Both the position numbers and the translations under genes were made by a program. This document shows positions 1 through 11,825 of a stretch of DNA of 64,000 bases, piece after piece. The stretch's first letter is position 1. Every line of letters starts with the position of its first letter. The notes beneath the pieces are model-generated. The model ran no database searches, was not told the origin of the DNA, and worked only from the letters and a program-made list of their open reading frames with translations. Origin of the DNA: Punica granatum (taxonomy: Eukaryota > Streptophyta > Magnoliopsida > Myrtales > Lythraceae); the NCBI RefSeq assembly GCF_007655135.1, contig NC_045129.1, positions 18,140,274-18,204,273 of the forward strand, in the 5' to 3' direction.

Positions 1-185
1 TATTTTGAATTTGTATCTTGATATTCAGAAGTCCAATGGACCCAAGTAATTAATTCCGTTCTAGCCAATTGGCTCATTACGGATTAAAACTCTCCTAATG
101 ATCAAGAATTTTCTCAATTCACAAGACTCGAACTCGAAATCTTTCTTAAGGAAAATAAGCACCAGATCGCTTGAACCAATTCTTA
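1..185. repeat. Dispersed repeat, copy 1 (related to 52,665-52,845)
   Basis: This stretch resembles 52,665-52,845 along most of its length. The shared order is a 'cttgatat' block, a 'ccaatggac/ctaatgagt' block, and a 'gactcgaacycgaaat' block. The last block is, on the minus strand, like a Pol III B box (GGTTCGAGTC type), so a tRNA-derived SINE in reverse orientation is possible. I could not define ends or a target duplication. The small open frame over it (98-442) has no recognisable domain. Confidence 0.4.
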
Positions 186-2043
186 ATCTATATATACTTA
201 TTGCAGTTGTGAAAAGAATCTTTAGTAGCATCATATCATATTCATATATTTATTATTTCTCAGCTAACTCAAGAAAGCAACTACAATTGATAGCTCCTTC
301 CTCTAAGATCACATCATTCAACTACCTGTATACAATTAATGAAAGGAGAAGCATATGTGATGGGGCTCTAAGAATTGCCAACTGGGGTTTTAGGCTCCCA
401 CGTTGCCACATAAATCTTGATAACATAAGGTTGGATATTTAATCTCTTTGTTTATCCAAAATACACGCCACCACCCCACCCCCACGAGCCGGTTTTTTGT
501 GATCCATCATATGTTTATTTGTAGTATGTACAATAAACATGGCTGTAAGAATTTGTGAAAGTATAATTTAAATGTAAGTACAGTTGAAGATCGTCTCACA
601 TAAGATTGTTGTGCTAAAAATATAACAATTGATTTGTAAAACAATTTGCTACAATTGAGAAAACAGGTTGAGGTGCGGGTTTATATGATAGATAGAGGAA
701 AGAACGATAGAAGGGGAGGGAGATAAGGAGAGAAAAGCGGGAATAAGCTTGCGTTTGGTTTTTGAGTTGGATCGTGATTTAACTCAATCTGATTTTATGC
801 AATAATTGCAAGTGTATATTGATGTGTGAGAATATATATATATATATATGTATGTGTGAAAGTAGATGATGAATTTACTATTTAAAAATTGATTATAAAA
901 ATAGTTAGAAAAAATATGAGTGAGAAATTATTATTAAATGGCAGAAAAAGACAAAATAGTAATTATTATGTTATTAAATTTGGGAAAGAACAGAGTTGAG
1001 TTAGGTATAGTTGGATTATTATTCGAAAAATAACGTGATTATAACATTGAAGTTATCATTTCATTCTCAATCTAATAAAACTTAAATCATTAATAACTAA
1101 TAAAATTGATGAGATATACATGGATAAACCTATCTCATTGACAAGATACTGAACCTGTTAAACCTCTTAATAAATAAGACGTGTCATTGTATTATATCTC
1201 TTTCTCAAGGTTTTGAATTTTTATAGTAATCTATATATAATATATAAACTTAACTCCAACCTAATAAATAGGGACAAAATAGTACATGTTTTACTAATTC
1301 ATATGTTAATATATTATAATAAAATTAAATCATAATAATTTATTATTATGAGTAATCTATAATTTATAATACATAATATGAGAAGAATTGGGCAATTTAT
1401 TATGCGTTAAATGTATTAGCATAAACAATTAATTTAATTTTCTATGAAAACCAATTTAAATTTTGTTTTTGGGAAGTTATTCATAACAAAATGAATCTTA
1501 AAATTTTTATAAACCAAATAAATATAAGATTTTTGTTATAGAAGATTATGCTATGAAATCAGAGATTGTTGTGTGCCAGTATTTTGCACTTATTAACATT
1601 GCAAAAATTTAGGTATATGTAATGCATAACTTTTATATCTATCAAATGAAGAAACTCGTATATATCATAATTTATTCCACAATGTGAGACTTAAAGAAAA
1701 TAAGTGTTGAATCATCTAGAACCGTCGACATTCATAAAAGTCTATTCCAATTTATCCCAAATTATTTTTGGTAGATAGTTTATCACAAATTTAAATTTTC
1801 TCTTTCTATTTGTGCCACTAAATGTCCTTATTTTTCTGGCAAACACAAGTAAAATTTTAAATCCCTACTGCAAGTAAAATTCAACCATTTAGAATTAATA
1901 GGCCAAGCAAAGAGATTGTGATCATGATTTTTTAATTAAAAATATTGAAATATAGTATAATCTTTTGAGAATTTGGATCATTTACTTTCAGTCGAGAATT
2001 TGTAATTTTTACATATATTTAGTTTTATCATTATTTTTTATTA
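186..2043. other. AT-rich intergenic DNA, no gene seen
   Basis: I see no gene. A possible degraded MITE lies at about 745-1,047: it starts with a GCGTTTGG-like end, has subterminal ACTCAA/TTGAGT motifs near both sides, and shares internal order with 19,070-19,272. There is a short TA microsatellite at about 832-850. Confidence 0.4.
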
Positions 2044-2052
2044 TATTTTATA

Positions 2053-2466
2053 GGATTTTTACCCCGAATGGCCCATGGTTTACGCGTTTTGTCAAATTTA
2101 TCATATGCATTTTTTTTGTAAGCTATATCTCATGGTTTACATTTTGCTTCAAATCTATCTCGCCGTTATATCTCCGTCAATGTCTAACGGTTTTGCCATA
2201 GTAGCCCCTTTTATCTGGGATATATTTGAGAAAAAAATTAAAACCATGGGATAGTTTTGAGGAAATAATTAAAACTATAGGATAGATTTGGGAAAAAATT
2301 GAAAAATGCGATAGATTTGGAGCCTACTAATGTTTCATTAACGGACAAAAAAAACGGCGGGATAGATTTTGTGCAAAATGTAAACCAAGAGATATATCTG
2401 ACAAAAAAAACATATGATAGATTTGACAAAATATGTAAACCATAGGCCATTTGGGGTAAAAACTCT
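2053..2466. mobile_element. Long-TIR MITE (Mutator-like), TSD TATTTTATA
   Basis: A 414-bp element is almost entirely one imperfect inverted repeat. The left arm (GGATTTTTACCCC..., running through GTTTACRYRTTTTGTCAAA and TATCATATG) is repeated in reverse complement at the right end for roughly 130 bp. The 9-bp direct repeat TATTTTATA flanks it at 2,044-2,052 and 2,067-2,075... that is, immediately outside both termini. Long TIRs with a 9-bp duplication are typical of Mutator-like elements. It encodes nothing; the open frames at 1,965-2,201 and 2,238-2,450 are shadows of the two arms. It is presumably non-autonomous. Confidence 0.7.
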
Positions 2467-2475
2467 TATTTTATA

Positions 2476-4856
2476 TTATCTGTTGCACAAACTACTATGA
2501 TAAATCAAAAAATTGTTAATGAATTTTTCCAACCCGCGGCATTAGGCGACGTTAGATCCTAGTGTATTGTATTGTTTAATCAATCTTCATATTATATATG
2601 CACTTAAAATAGTATTAGACGAATATTATATATGTTAGTGGAGTTTAATATTTTCATGCAAGTGTCTCAACCAATGTAAAGCAACAAAATATGAACAATT
2701 TAATAGACTCAATATATTAATTTTTTATTTTTCATAATTGCAAATAATTTTGGTTTCATGAAGCATGAAGCGACATGGTAACACAATATTGTGCCACTTG
2801 TGATATTGCTATTAGCGTCATACGAAGGGTCACATGAGGAGAAGCCTCCTTTTTTCCCGATTCTTTAACGACCTTACTTTTAGTATTTTATATAGATAGA
2901 TAGGTAAGGATATATATGTTCCATGGGAAAAACTCTCTAAAATGAGTGAAAATAATTCAATATAATTTTAACTTATTTTAAAAATGTAACGTTATGCTTT
3001 ACTTAAAACGCCATTCGTTAATGTGGTTCAATGAATTTAAATTATGATATATCATTCATATTTTTCAAATCAATAAATGTAAACATCAATACATAATTAT
3101 ATAAGAGTTGAGGCGCGGAATATGAATATTTCATTTGAGAATCCTCATCTCTTGATTAAATATTGTAAGTGGCTCGAATAAGTCAATTCGATAATCCCCA
3201 GCACCACGTTGAATTGATCTTTCAATTCTATTTCAATGAATTTTAAATATTTTTTTTGCACCATATTCGCCATGTTTTGTTATATTAGTCGGTTCCTTCG
3301 ATTAGTTATAGACCACAAAAAAAGAAAAAGAAAAAAAAAAGCCCATGAATGACATGAGGTGATAAACATATTTTCTTGAGGTCATGTGTGGCTTCAAGGA
3401 GAATATCCTAATAATAGAGTTTCCTTAAGACATGAGACTTTCCAATGCCATTACCAGCTCACATCGTCGTTAAGACCTTTTGTTTTAAGCATTCTCTCTT
3501 GCATCCCCCTCATTTAAATACTCTAGTGAACAACACGTCCGTGCTTGTACTCTTGCAAATATGTGAATCAATTTAAAACAAATCACGATAGTTAATTAGA
3601 AAATAAATATTGACCTATATCAAACATATACTCTTGCATCATATATGTAGTAGTCGATATTTAAATGTGTCTAATCGTCTCTGTGCCCTATTGGTTTTTG
3701 TTGGAGGAATTTCCATTTTATAAAATTTTTTTCTTTTATAAATTACCTTGATAATTTTTTTTGCTTGATTTAAAAATTGTGAGGTTATCGGGAGGTTGAG
3801 AGGAGTTACTCTACCTTAGAATGAGAAAGGTCCACGTCCAAGGACAATAATTATTTGAAAACTGTTTCCCTAATTTAAATATCGACTAATTTCTATTCAC
3901 GCATTGTGCGATAACTTTTTATTTATAAAAATAGATAATAAACATATATAACTTATAAATGAATATAGATAAAAGAAAAAGGCAGTTGAATAAGTAAAAT
4001 CGTGATGACAATAAATAATTACGTACTTTAGACATAAAGCAAGCAATATACTTATAGAAAGACCGTAATTCTATGATACGTATAAATACTTATGAGAAGT
4101 AGAGATATCATGTAGAGATATAGAAAAAAAGCATGGTGAATAGAAGGATGATGGTTAAAATGAATTTTATCAAATATTTATAGAGAATTCAGCACTCTGA
4201 ACTTGAAAAATATTATATAGTTCTAGCGGTTCTTTTCAAAAAGTTTTAATTTTTAAATTTTTTATTATATATTATTACATTATGTAGACATGTTTCTGAC
4301 ATTCGTTGAATATAATGCCGAAATACCAAATGTATGAATCTCAGTCAAAATACATTGAATTTCCATCAAATGAAGCAACTAAAGAGAAACCATTAATCGA
4401 GAGTTGAGGGTTATCAACTGGCCTGATTCGAGCCAATAACAAACATTTAACCAAAAGTTGAGTTCTCAAATCGAACGCTCACATTTCACGTCTTAATTTT
4501 TTTTTATATTATATATAGATTCATTTCATAATCTAAATATTGATTCGTCATAATATATTTAAGGGCATTTCTGTAAATTGATTATGAATATTCTTGTAAA
4601 TTCATATTAAAGTCTCTCCCTCGGTGCCTGCCGAGGATGAAGACCTCACCATCCGCCGTCATCCCTTAACTAAGGTCACTGGAGACAAATCATTCATTAG
4701 CTTACAATCACCTACTTAGTTTTTATTTATTTATTTGGGCTGGTTTAATGCGCTCTTTCTATACATTTTCGGCTGGTCATCTAAGGTATGATTAATCACA
4801 AAAATATATGTAGTATTGCCTTTATTCTACTCCGATGTGAAAGCTGGTGGAATTTG
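2476..4856. other. AT-rich intergenic DNA with a SINE-like repeat
   Basis: No gene seen. About 3,105-3,252 resembles 42,648-42,790: 'catttgagaa', then 'ggctcgaat'/'agctcgaat', then 'ttcgataa', then 'ttcaatgaattttaa'. The CTCGAAT core is B-box-like, so it may be an old SINE. The rest is unique-looking AT-rich sequence. Confidence 0.4.
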
Positions 4857-4866
4857 TTTTAAAATT

Positions 4867-5502
4867 GAGGTAACTGTTGTCCTCCAAATTTTCGCCGGTC
4901 AATAGTTTTGCCTTTGAAATATTTTGCCTTTATTTTAACCTAAACGTTACTATTTCGTCTATCATTTTAATCAAACTGTCAATATAATTGACGGAAACTT
5001 GACATGACTGTTTACATGGATTTAACGAGATTAATAATATTAATTTGTAATCACAGCTTGTCCAAATGATGTCATTTTAGTTTTTTTTTATACTTTTTTT
5101 TTGTTTAACAGAAGAGATCGGCTGGGGGCTCTAGCCGACCACTGCCTCCATAAGCAACGTCACCGAAAGCCCCTTGTGCCCCCAATGACCTTATCTGAGA
5201 GGGCAGTGGCTAGCTGGGGAGCTCCTAACCCTCCCTATTCCAAAAATAGAGTAGGAGAGAAGGAGGGGATTTCGCTGATAGTCGATCTCCCTCGTTAAAA
5301 AAATAAAAATATTAAAAATGATGTCATTTTGGTAAATGTTAAATCAAAGTAGCAACCACAGCAAGTTTCCGTCAAAGGTGCTCACGGTTGGACCGAAATG
5401 ATAGATGAAACAACGATATTTCTACTAAAGTGGTGGCAAAAGTATTTAGGGGTAAAATTGGTGGATGGCGAACAATTAGGGGATACTAGTGGTAGTGAAC
5501 TC
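4867..5502. mobile_element. Long-TIR Mutator-like element, TSD TTTTAAAATT
   Basis: A 636-bp element is flanked by the 10-bp direct repeat TTTTAAAATT (4,857-4,866 and 5,503-5,512). The ends are GAGGTAACT on the left and, in reverse complement, GAGTTCACT on the right. The arms stay alignable for about 200 bp and include CTATCATTTYRRTC and TTGACGGAAACTTG in both. The centre (about 5,105-5,295) is much more GC-rich than the arms and holds a 65-codon open frame without a recognisable domain. It could be captured host sequence (Pack-MULE) or simply spacer. Confidence 0.7.
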
Positions 5503-5885
5503 TTTTAAAATTAGTGTAATATGTACTTCTAAATCTTTGTACCGATTTAGTAATAAATTATTTTAAGAAGAACGTGACATATGTGGAAATTAAATTTTAA
5601 GTACCATTATCTAGTATTACACGAAAATGCGAACTCACAACATTCGAGGTGAGTAAAAGAGCTCGTCTCCTCTATCATGAGCATAAGACAATATAATTTT
5701 GAAACTGTGATTGAATTCACGTCGTGCATTTCGTACATCTAGTGAAGATACAGAGTGGATGTAGCAATAAAAGAATTAGATAAACAAGGAGCGGCGAAAC
5801 GGGGGACGGATACCCATTAACAGTAAACTGAAAAGGTCCAAATTAACTAATCAATTAATTATAAAGTAAATCGCAGATGATTTTA

Positions 5886-6130
5886 GGGGCCGTTTGGATT
5901 TAAAGTTAAAATTACTTTGATTTTGATTTTGATTTTGATTGTGGAAAAGGACAAATGAGATGTGATTATAAATTTGACTTGGGAAACGTGTGTTTTTGTT
6001 GTGTAGTGTGTTGAGTTAAAGTTAAAGTTAAAATTTTTGAATTGAGAAATGTGTATTTTTGTTATGTAGTGTGTTGAGTTAAAGTTAAAGTTAAAGTTAA
6101 AATCAATTAACTCTCGATTCAAACGGGGCC
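5886..6130. mobile_element. Tourist-like (PIF/Harbinger) MITE, TSD TTA
   Basis: A 245-bp MITE is bounded by TTA at 5,883-5,885 and 6,131-6,133. It starts GGGGCCGTTTGG and ends CAAACGGGGCC. Inside are runs of GTTAAA units and two diverged copies of a GTGTAGTGTGTTGAG-type block. Its right arm, in reverse complement, follows the left subterminal region of the intact Harbinger element at 20,036-24,500 (the ACTACACAACAAAA block followed by AAGTCAAA). It therefore looks like a deletion derivative or relative of that family, only about 1.4 kb upstream of the CHUP1-like coding start. The open frame 5,883-6,122 is an artefact of the repeats. Confidence 0.75.
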
Positions 6131-6133
6131 TTA

Positions 6134-6508
6134 GTTTCCCAGAAGGAACAAAACCCCATATAGTTTCTTAATTTATTTGTTTATTAATTAATTTCTCCAG
6201 CCTACAGGTTAAACAAACAGATGAAATTTGTCAACCCACCCGTCAAAATAAAAACTTTCAGCTCAGATCAATCCAGACGATTTATTAATGGGGCAACGGC
6301 GACGGCGATGGTGGATTAGTTGGAATTCCTCAAGAAGAAGAGTTGTTGTTGGGGGCAAATCATCAATGCATTGGCTGATTTCTCCGAATCGGAATCGGAT
6401 TGCCTTTCTCCGACCCACATTTTGATTTTGATTAGTGGTCTCCTGTCCTCTCTTCTCCTCCTACCTTCCCTACCTGCTTCGTGCCTCCTTTCTGTTCCCA
6501 GAGCGCAG

Positions 6509-6541
<33 letters not shown>

Positions 6542-7409
6542 ACGAGCATCCCGTTGAACACCACGTGAGACAAGAATCAACGGCCATTGTCTCTTCCTAT
6601 TAACGCCTGTCATCGTCACTGTATTAGGGGAAAGAAAAACCAATAAATAAAGAAAGAAAGAAAGACATCTCTGCTTTGCTTTGTCCCTGTTGAAGACTTT
6701 CCCCGTTCATACGCCATCAACTGTTCATAAACCATTCACAGAGACGGGGAAAGAGAGAGAGAGAGAGAGACGCAGATAGAAGGGGGGGCAAAGGAGGGAT
6801 TTTGTGAAGAAATCGAGACAGGAGAAAGAGGCAAAGGAAGAGGGCAAAACAACCGTTACGAGGTTGTCGTCGTTCTGCTTTGATTCTGAGGGGCCCTGCT
6901 GGTTTTCCTTCGATGCCTTCGCCCTGTAGCGGTAAGTGATCGTTTCCATTTTCTCCTCCAACGGTGAAATTGGTCCTTTCGGTTTTTATTAGATTTTCTG
7001 CACCCACGTTTCTAATTTTTGTCTTATTAATTATTTTTTTTTGTCAACTTGGCATGGATTGTTTCTCTTGCGCAGAGCTTAATGAATTTGCTTAATTTAT
7101 CTTCTCCTTTCCAGCCTTGGTTATTATGTCGATACATATTTCTGAATTAAGAAATTGAGTGGTGATCTCTCAAACAACCATTTGTTCGTTTCCTGAAATC
7201 CTCGATTCGGGCCAATTTTCATGCTCTTTAATTTTGGTCCCTTGGGCATATAATTAATTATGTATATGTATTGTACATATCATGTTTCCAGTTGATAATT
7301 TTGTTGCTTTCTGAAATTGTCGCCATCACGAATTCCGGTTCAATGTTTTACTTGAGGATCGTCTGAAGGTTTTGTTTTCCACTTTCTTTTTTTGGCTGGA
7401 TATATGTAG
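6134..7409 (+). promoter_or_regulatory. Upstream region and probable 5'UTR with intron of the CHUP1-like gene
   Basis: This covers the probable promoter and leader of the gene starting at 7,505. Visible are a CACGTG G-box core (6,562-6,567), a CT microsatellite (about 6,511-6,541) and a GA microsatellite (about 6,751-6,770), typical of plant leader DNA. A strong donor GGTAAGT at about 6,930 and a pyrimidine-rich stretch ending TATGTAG at 7,409 suggest a leader intron of about 480 bp. The transcription start is not visible, and the intron is an inference from the splice motifs. The open frames at 6,316-7,007 are compositional. Confidence 0.45.
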
Positions 7410-7499
7410 ATGGAAGATGATGAAGAAGAGGATCGAAGAGATTCTTCTGTTGATGTGGCTTTGTCATACATAATAGCCAAGGATTGTAGATTTCCCTGA
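7410..7499 (+). promoter_or_regulatory. Upstream ORF in the CHUP1-like leader (29 codons)
   Basis: An ATG directly after a putative splice acceptor opens a 29-codon frame beginning MEDDEEEDRRDSS and ending in TGA at 7,497-7,499. That is only five bases before the main ATG at 7,505, so a ribosome translating it would terminate almost on top of the main start. If the leader intron is spliced as inferred, the uORF starts the leader exon. Its effect on translation is inference. Confidence 0.45.
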
Positions 7500-7504
7500 T
7501 CACA

Positions 7505-10323
7505 ATGGGAACAGAACAGATGTTACAGAGGAACGTGAAGCCCCTCTTAGTCAAATTTGGGTTGGCTCTGGCTTTCTCTCTCGCTGGGTTTCTCTTCTCT
7601 CGCCTCCGAACCAGACGGGTCGACCCGAATCTTCCTCCTTCCTCCCCTGCTGCTTCAGGTTTTTCTTTCAATAACTAGTGTGAGAGATTGGGCTAAATGT
7701 GTCAGTAAACCCCTACAACATGGAGCTTTTTGTGATTACCTTGTGCTACTAATGAATCTTTTAAGTTGTGTTTAGGTAACGGTGATGGTAATGAAGTTCG
7801 TTCGGAGGGACAAAGGGCTGCCTCCGGAGATGATCTCCATACACCACCATCGAGACACAGTCCTCGTGTCACATTAACTACAGCAGAAAAACATGTGAGC
7901 TTAATAGACATATCATTGTTATTGCCATTTAACATTGAGTACATCTGACCATGTTCCCCTGAAATTTCATGGGTGAACAATCTTGTGCTTCAAATTGGGA
8001 TTCACCGTATCTGAAACTGCTGATGCCAAGGAAGTGCATCTTATGGAAGTTTACATCAAGGGAACATTGGGACTTGCACTGACGCCTAATGTTGCATTAC
8101 GGACTTGTTAGGATCCATGAGAAGTTGGATACTAGGTTTCCCGGTAATCGGGTCTGCTGCTGCTACTTACGGGTACTAAACCTTCCTTTCTTATTCTATT
8201 ATCAGGATGAAATATACCGTCAAAGACCCAGCTCTGATATTTCCACCACGGGCCAATCTCCGAGCAGTGGCCGGTCAGGGGACAGAGAGGGTTACCTTTT
8301 GCCAGAGTTCAACGATCTCGTGAGAGAACTGGATTTTTCAGGCTCAGGAATTTCTCCTAAGAAAGAGAGTGAAACCCCCCGATCCGATCTAGACACTCCA
8401 AAATCTTTTGTTACCTCCGAAAGGGACGTTTACGAGCAAGAGATCAAGCACCTGAGGAACATGGTCAGAATGCTCAAGGAGAGGGAGAGGAATCTGGAGG
8501 TCCAGTTGCTCGAATACTACGGGCTGAAGGAACAAGAAGCTGCTGTCATGGAGCTCCAGAATCGATTGAAGATAAACAACATGGAGGCGAAGTTTTTGTG
8601 CCTAAAGATTGAATCTCTACAGGCAGATAATCGGAGATTGGAGGCCCAAGTGGCTGATCACGCAAAAGTTGTGGCTGATCTTGAAGCTGCAAGGTCGAAA
8701 ATCAGGATGTTGAAAAAGAAGCTGAGATCTGAAGCTGAGCAGAACAGGGAACAGATATTGATGCTCCAGAAGAGGGTTGAGAAATTACAAGAACAGGAAC
8801 GGGATTCTGCGAAGCACGATCTCGAGGTCCACTCGAACTTGCTCAAGTTGAAGCAGTTAGAGCATGAGGTTGAAGAGCTGAGGAGCTCAAATTTGAGGTT
8901 GCAGCTGGAAAATTCTGAGCTTTCTCAGAGGTTGGAATCCACACAGATACTCGCAAACTGCATTTTGGAGGATCCTGAGGTGATCTATTTACTCTGCCAT
9001 GGAGTTCTTCTCTTGTCTAATGGTCTTTCAAATTGATATGTTTTCTTACAACTGTTCCGGAAATTTAAAACTTGTTACTATGATTCATTTTTTCTCCTCA
9101 GTCCAATATGACCAGAGTCAGCCGGATATTTGTTTTCAAATCTTCATTAAAGATGAAGTGTGTCTAATTAGAGTACCTAATCAGAGAAACTGTAGCTTAA
9201 AAAGAAAAGGAAAAAATCTTTCATTCGTGTTTTCTCAAAATATGACGGATACAATGAAGAAAGAACATTATAGACCGCAATTTGCTATGCATTGGATTAC
9301 ATGGTAACCTGTTCCAAACTTTCCGAAACCAGGCGGATCATTTTTCCAGAGTAATATTTCTAGAAACAAGTTGTAGGAAACCGTTTTTGAACAAAGTATG
9401 ATATGAGAAGGTAGAAAGGGCCTAGAACTTTTCTGTGGTCTTTGTTTCAGGCAGAAGCCCTGAAGAGGCAGAGTGAACTTCTCAGGCGAGAGAACGAATC
9501 CCTAACCAAAGAAGTCGAGCAGCTGCAGGCTGACCGATGCACCGATGTCGAGGAACTGGTCTATCTCCGGTGGATAAATGCTTGCCTCCGCTACGAGCTC
9601 CGCAATTATCAGCCCCCGGCCGGTAAAACTGCTGCTAGAGACCTCAGCAAGACCCTGAGCCCCAAGTCTGAGGAGAAGGCCAAGCAGCTCATCCTCGAGT
9701 ACGCTGATGGAACAACTGAGAAAGCGCTTCCAATGGGGTCCCTCGACTTTGACTCTGATCAATGGTCCTCATCCCAGGCATCGTTCCTCACAGACTCAGG
9801 GGAGCTCGATGACTCTTCATTTGCGAACTCCTCCACCAGCAAGGTGCATAGCCCAAGGAAGAGCAAACTGTTTGGGAAGCTCCGGAAGCTTATCCTCGGG
9901 AAAGAGGGCCATGAAGATCATAGTGTTAGTAATAGCAACCGGATCTCTTCGTTGGAAAGGATTGAGGTCTTTGAATCAGGGACTGGATCTTGTTGCGATT
10001 CTCCTAGGTGTGACTCAAGCTCGATGATGGATAACCGAAGCATGACCCCAAGCTGCTTGGGCTCGTCTAGGCACTCACTCGACTTACAGAGACTGAGGAG
10101 CCTGAAGTTGGATGATGTCAAGGACTTGGAGCGGAATCGGAGGAACAGTGATGGGGGTTCCACCTCATATAGTAAGTTTGCAGAAGACAGCCAACTGAAC
10201 AATGAGGAAGCAGACTCATTTGAGAAGAACGAGCTGGTGAAGTATGCCAAGGCTCTCAAGGATTCTCGAGGCAGGACCAGCAAAGTCCACAGGAAATCGG
10301 CTTCTATGAGTGCTTGCCTTTGA
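7505..10323 (+). CDS. CHUP1-like coiled-coil, actin-associated protein
   Basis: Four coding exons (7,505-7,658; 7,776-7,894; 8,206-8,979; 9,451-10,323) with GT-AG borders and consistent phases give 639 aa. Residues about 11-35 form a hydrophobic segment followed by basic residues (SRLRTRR), like the membrane-targeting N terminus of CHUP1. Residues about 92-160 are Ser/Pro/acidic. A long coiled coil runs from about 164 to 380. The family signature DVEELVYLRWINACLRYEL is at about 381-399. The tail is Ser-rich and basic. Family members link organelles or membranes to actin or cortical microtubules. This protein lacks the polyproline stretch and the large conserved C-terminal domain of CHUP1 itself, so it resembles the shorter actin-binding branch (Arabidopsis At1g52080/AR791 type, from memory). 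The start was chosen because exon 1 supplies the N-terminal anchor; a uORF lies just upstream. Confidence 0.85.
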
Positions 10324-11240
10324 GTCAATCCAAGTCATGGCCTTTAGGTATACATCTTTTAATCCATAGGTTAGGAAACAGAAAAATGAGGTACTGATCG
10401 TTTCTCCAAATTTTTAATGGATAGCAATTCGCTATAGGCCGATTTTGCAGAATAAGAATAACTGGAGTTGATGATTTAGGTACCATACGTGATGCAGCCA
10501 CAGTTACTGTATAAAAGAATCGCAGAAACTGTCACATTCTCTCATATTGCAGTTTTGTAAATAACATATAGGATTTGCGTAGCTTCTGCTAACCATCTTA
10601 TTTGTTTTAACTTCTGTCTTCCTGTTTTCGTTTCTATTTAGAAAATTCTTTGAGCTCATTCCTCATGGACAATGAGATCTTCGGGTTTGTTTTCTGAAAT
10701 TTGTTCATAGAAATTGGTTTCCAGATCAATCTTAGAAACGAAGTATGATCTTTTGATACAGGACTTGTTCGACCGCTAAATTTAAATTAGTTTTTGGGAA
10801 GTGATACTAGTCATCAGAATATCCGATCATCAGCCTTGGACCGATAGACAACAGTTAGGGGGGCGACAATGATGGTCCACGGTGGTGGTGATCTGCTAAT
10901 GGTCTATCTCGAACTATTATCTATCGTGGTGATTAGAGTCGACTCCCAATCAAACCACCTGGTTGTAGATCCAATTATTATCGGGAGGAAAGTGTTCTGT
11001 TAGTCTGAATGCTATAAATAGAAGATAGAAAATAGATGGGCACGTGAATTGTTAATTGACTCAATAATATTGCCAAGAAAAAAAAATATTATTTCCTATT
11101 GTTGAACAATAACATCACTGATATCCTCAATTGGGACGGTGGTGACTGCGGGTGAGCCCAGCACCGCCCTACTCACTTGTGTTGAAGATATCCGTTTCAT
11201 TTTTTAACCTTTTTGAAAATCAATTTTAGTAAAAAAAAAA
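10324..11240. other. 3' flank of the CHUP1-like gene, then unclassified DNA
   Basis: The first part should hold the 3'UTR; no single polyadenylation signal stands out. From about 10,740 onward I see no gene or recognisable element. Confidence 0.4.
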
Positions 11241-11825
11241 AAAGGTTTTTGAAAGGAAAAAGTCAATGGTTTTGAGTGAACGGTAGAATTAAGACCAATA
11301 CCTTATCGGAGGCTGAGGACAAGTTTTGATAATAACTAGGGTATTGACGCGTGATGCCGCAATTAGAATAATTTTTCGAATCAACGTGGATTGATTTAAG
11401 CGGTTTGGCGCTTGTTCCGCTTAAGCAAGGTATTCGACCTGAAAGGTGTAGCGAGCCACCCTCCAGCACATGTGCGTGGTAAGGTTAGAGAGCTAAGCGT
11501 GCCAAGGTGTGGTCTTAAGAAATGGCGAAACCACTAGCTGTCCTCACTGGCTTATAGTGTAGCGCCACGACCTTTGGGGTCTGTAGGTATAAGCGGCGGG
11601 TGGGTCTCAGTTTGATTGTAGATTGAATGTGGTCGTATGCTTGTAGAGGTGTTCAGATAATGAAGTAGTCACGAGGGTTAGATCACCGAAGTTCTCTCAA
11701 TGTACAAGCGAAGTATGTCTGGAATGCAAGGGAATGAGATGCCAAGTAGCTAACACCAGAAGTTACAGCTAGGCTACTTGAAATGGCGGAGAATATGGGT
11801 AGCTCGACTGAAGTAGCCGAAAAGT
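11241..11825. other. Unclassified, probably repetitive DNA
   Basis: The sequence is less AT-rich than its surroundings and carries recurring 'tagccg/gctagctg' words also seen at 12,650-13,620 and 18,100-18,230. No coding domain or terminal repeat was found. It may belong to the same decayed element as 12,456-13,803 and 17,948-19,050. Confidence 0.3.

Noticed and set aside
98..442. 114-codon open frame on +
   Set aside because: No domain, AT-rich codon use, and it overlaps a dispersed repeat.
5883..6122. 79-codon minus-strand frame rich in Asn-Phe
   Set aside because: It is the translation of GTTAAA-type repeats inside a MITE.
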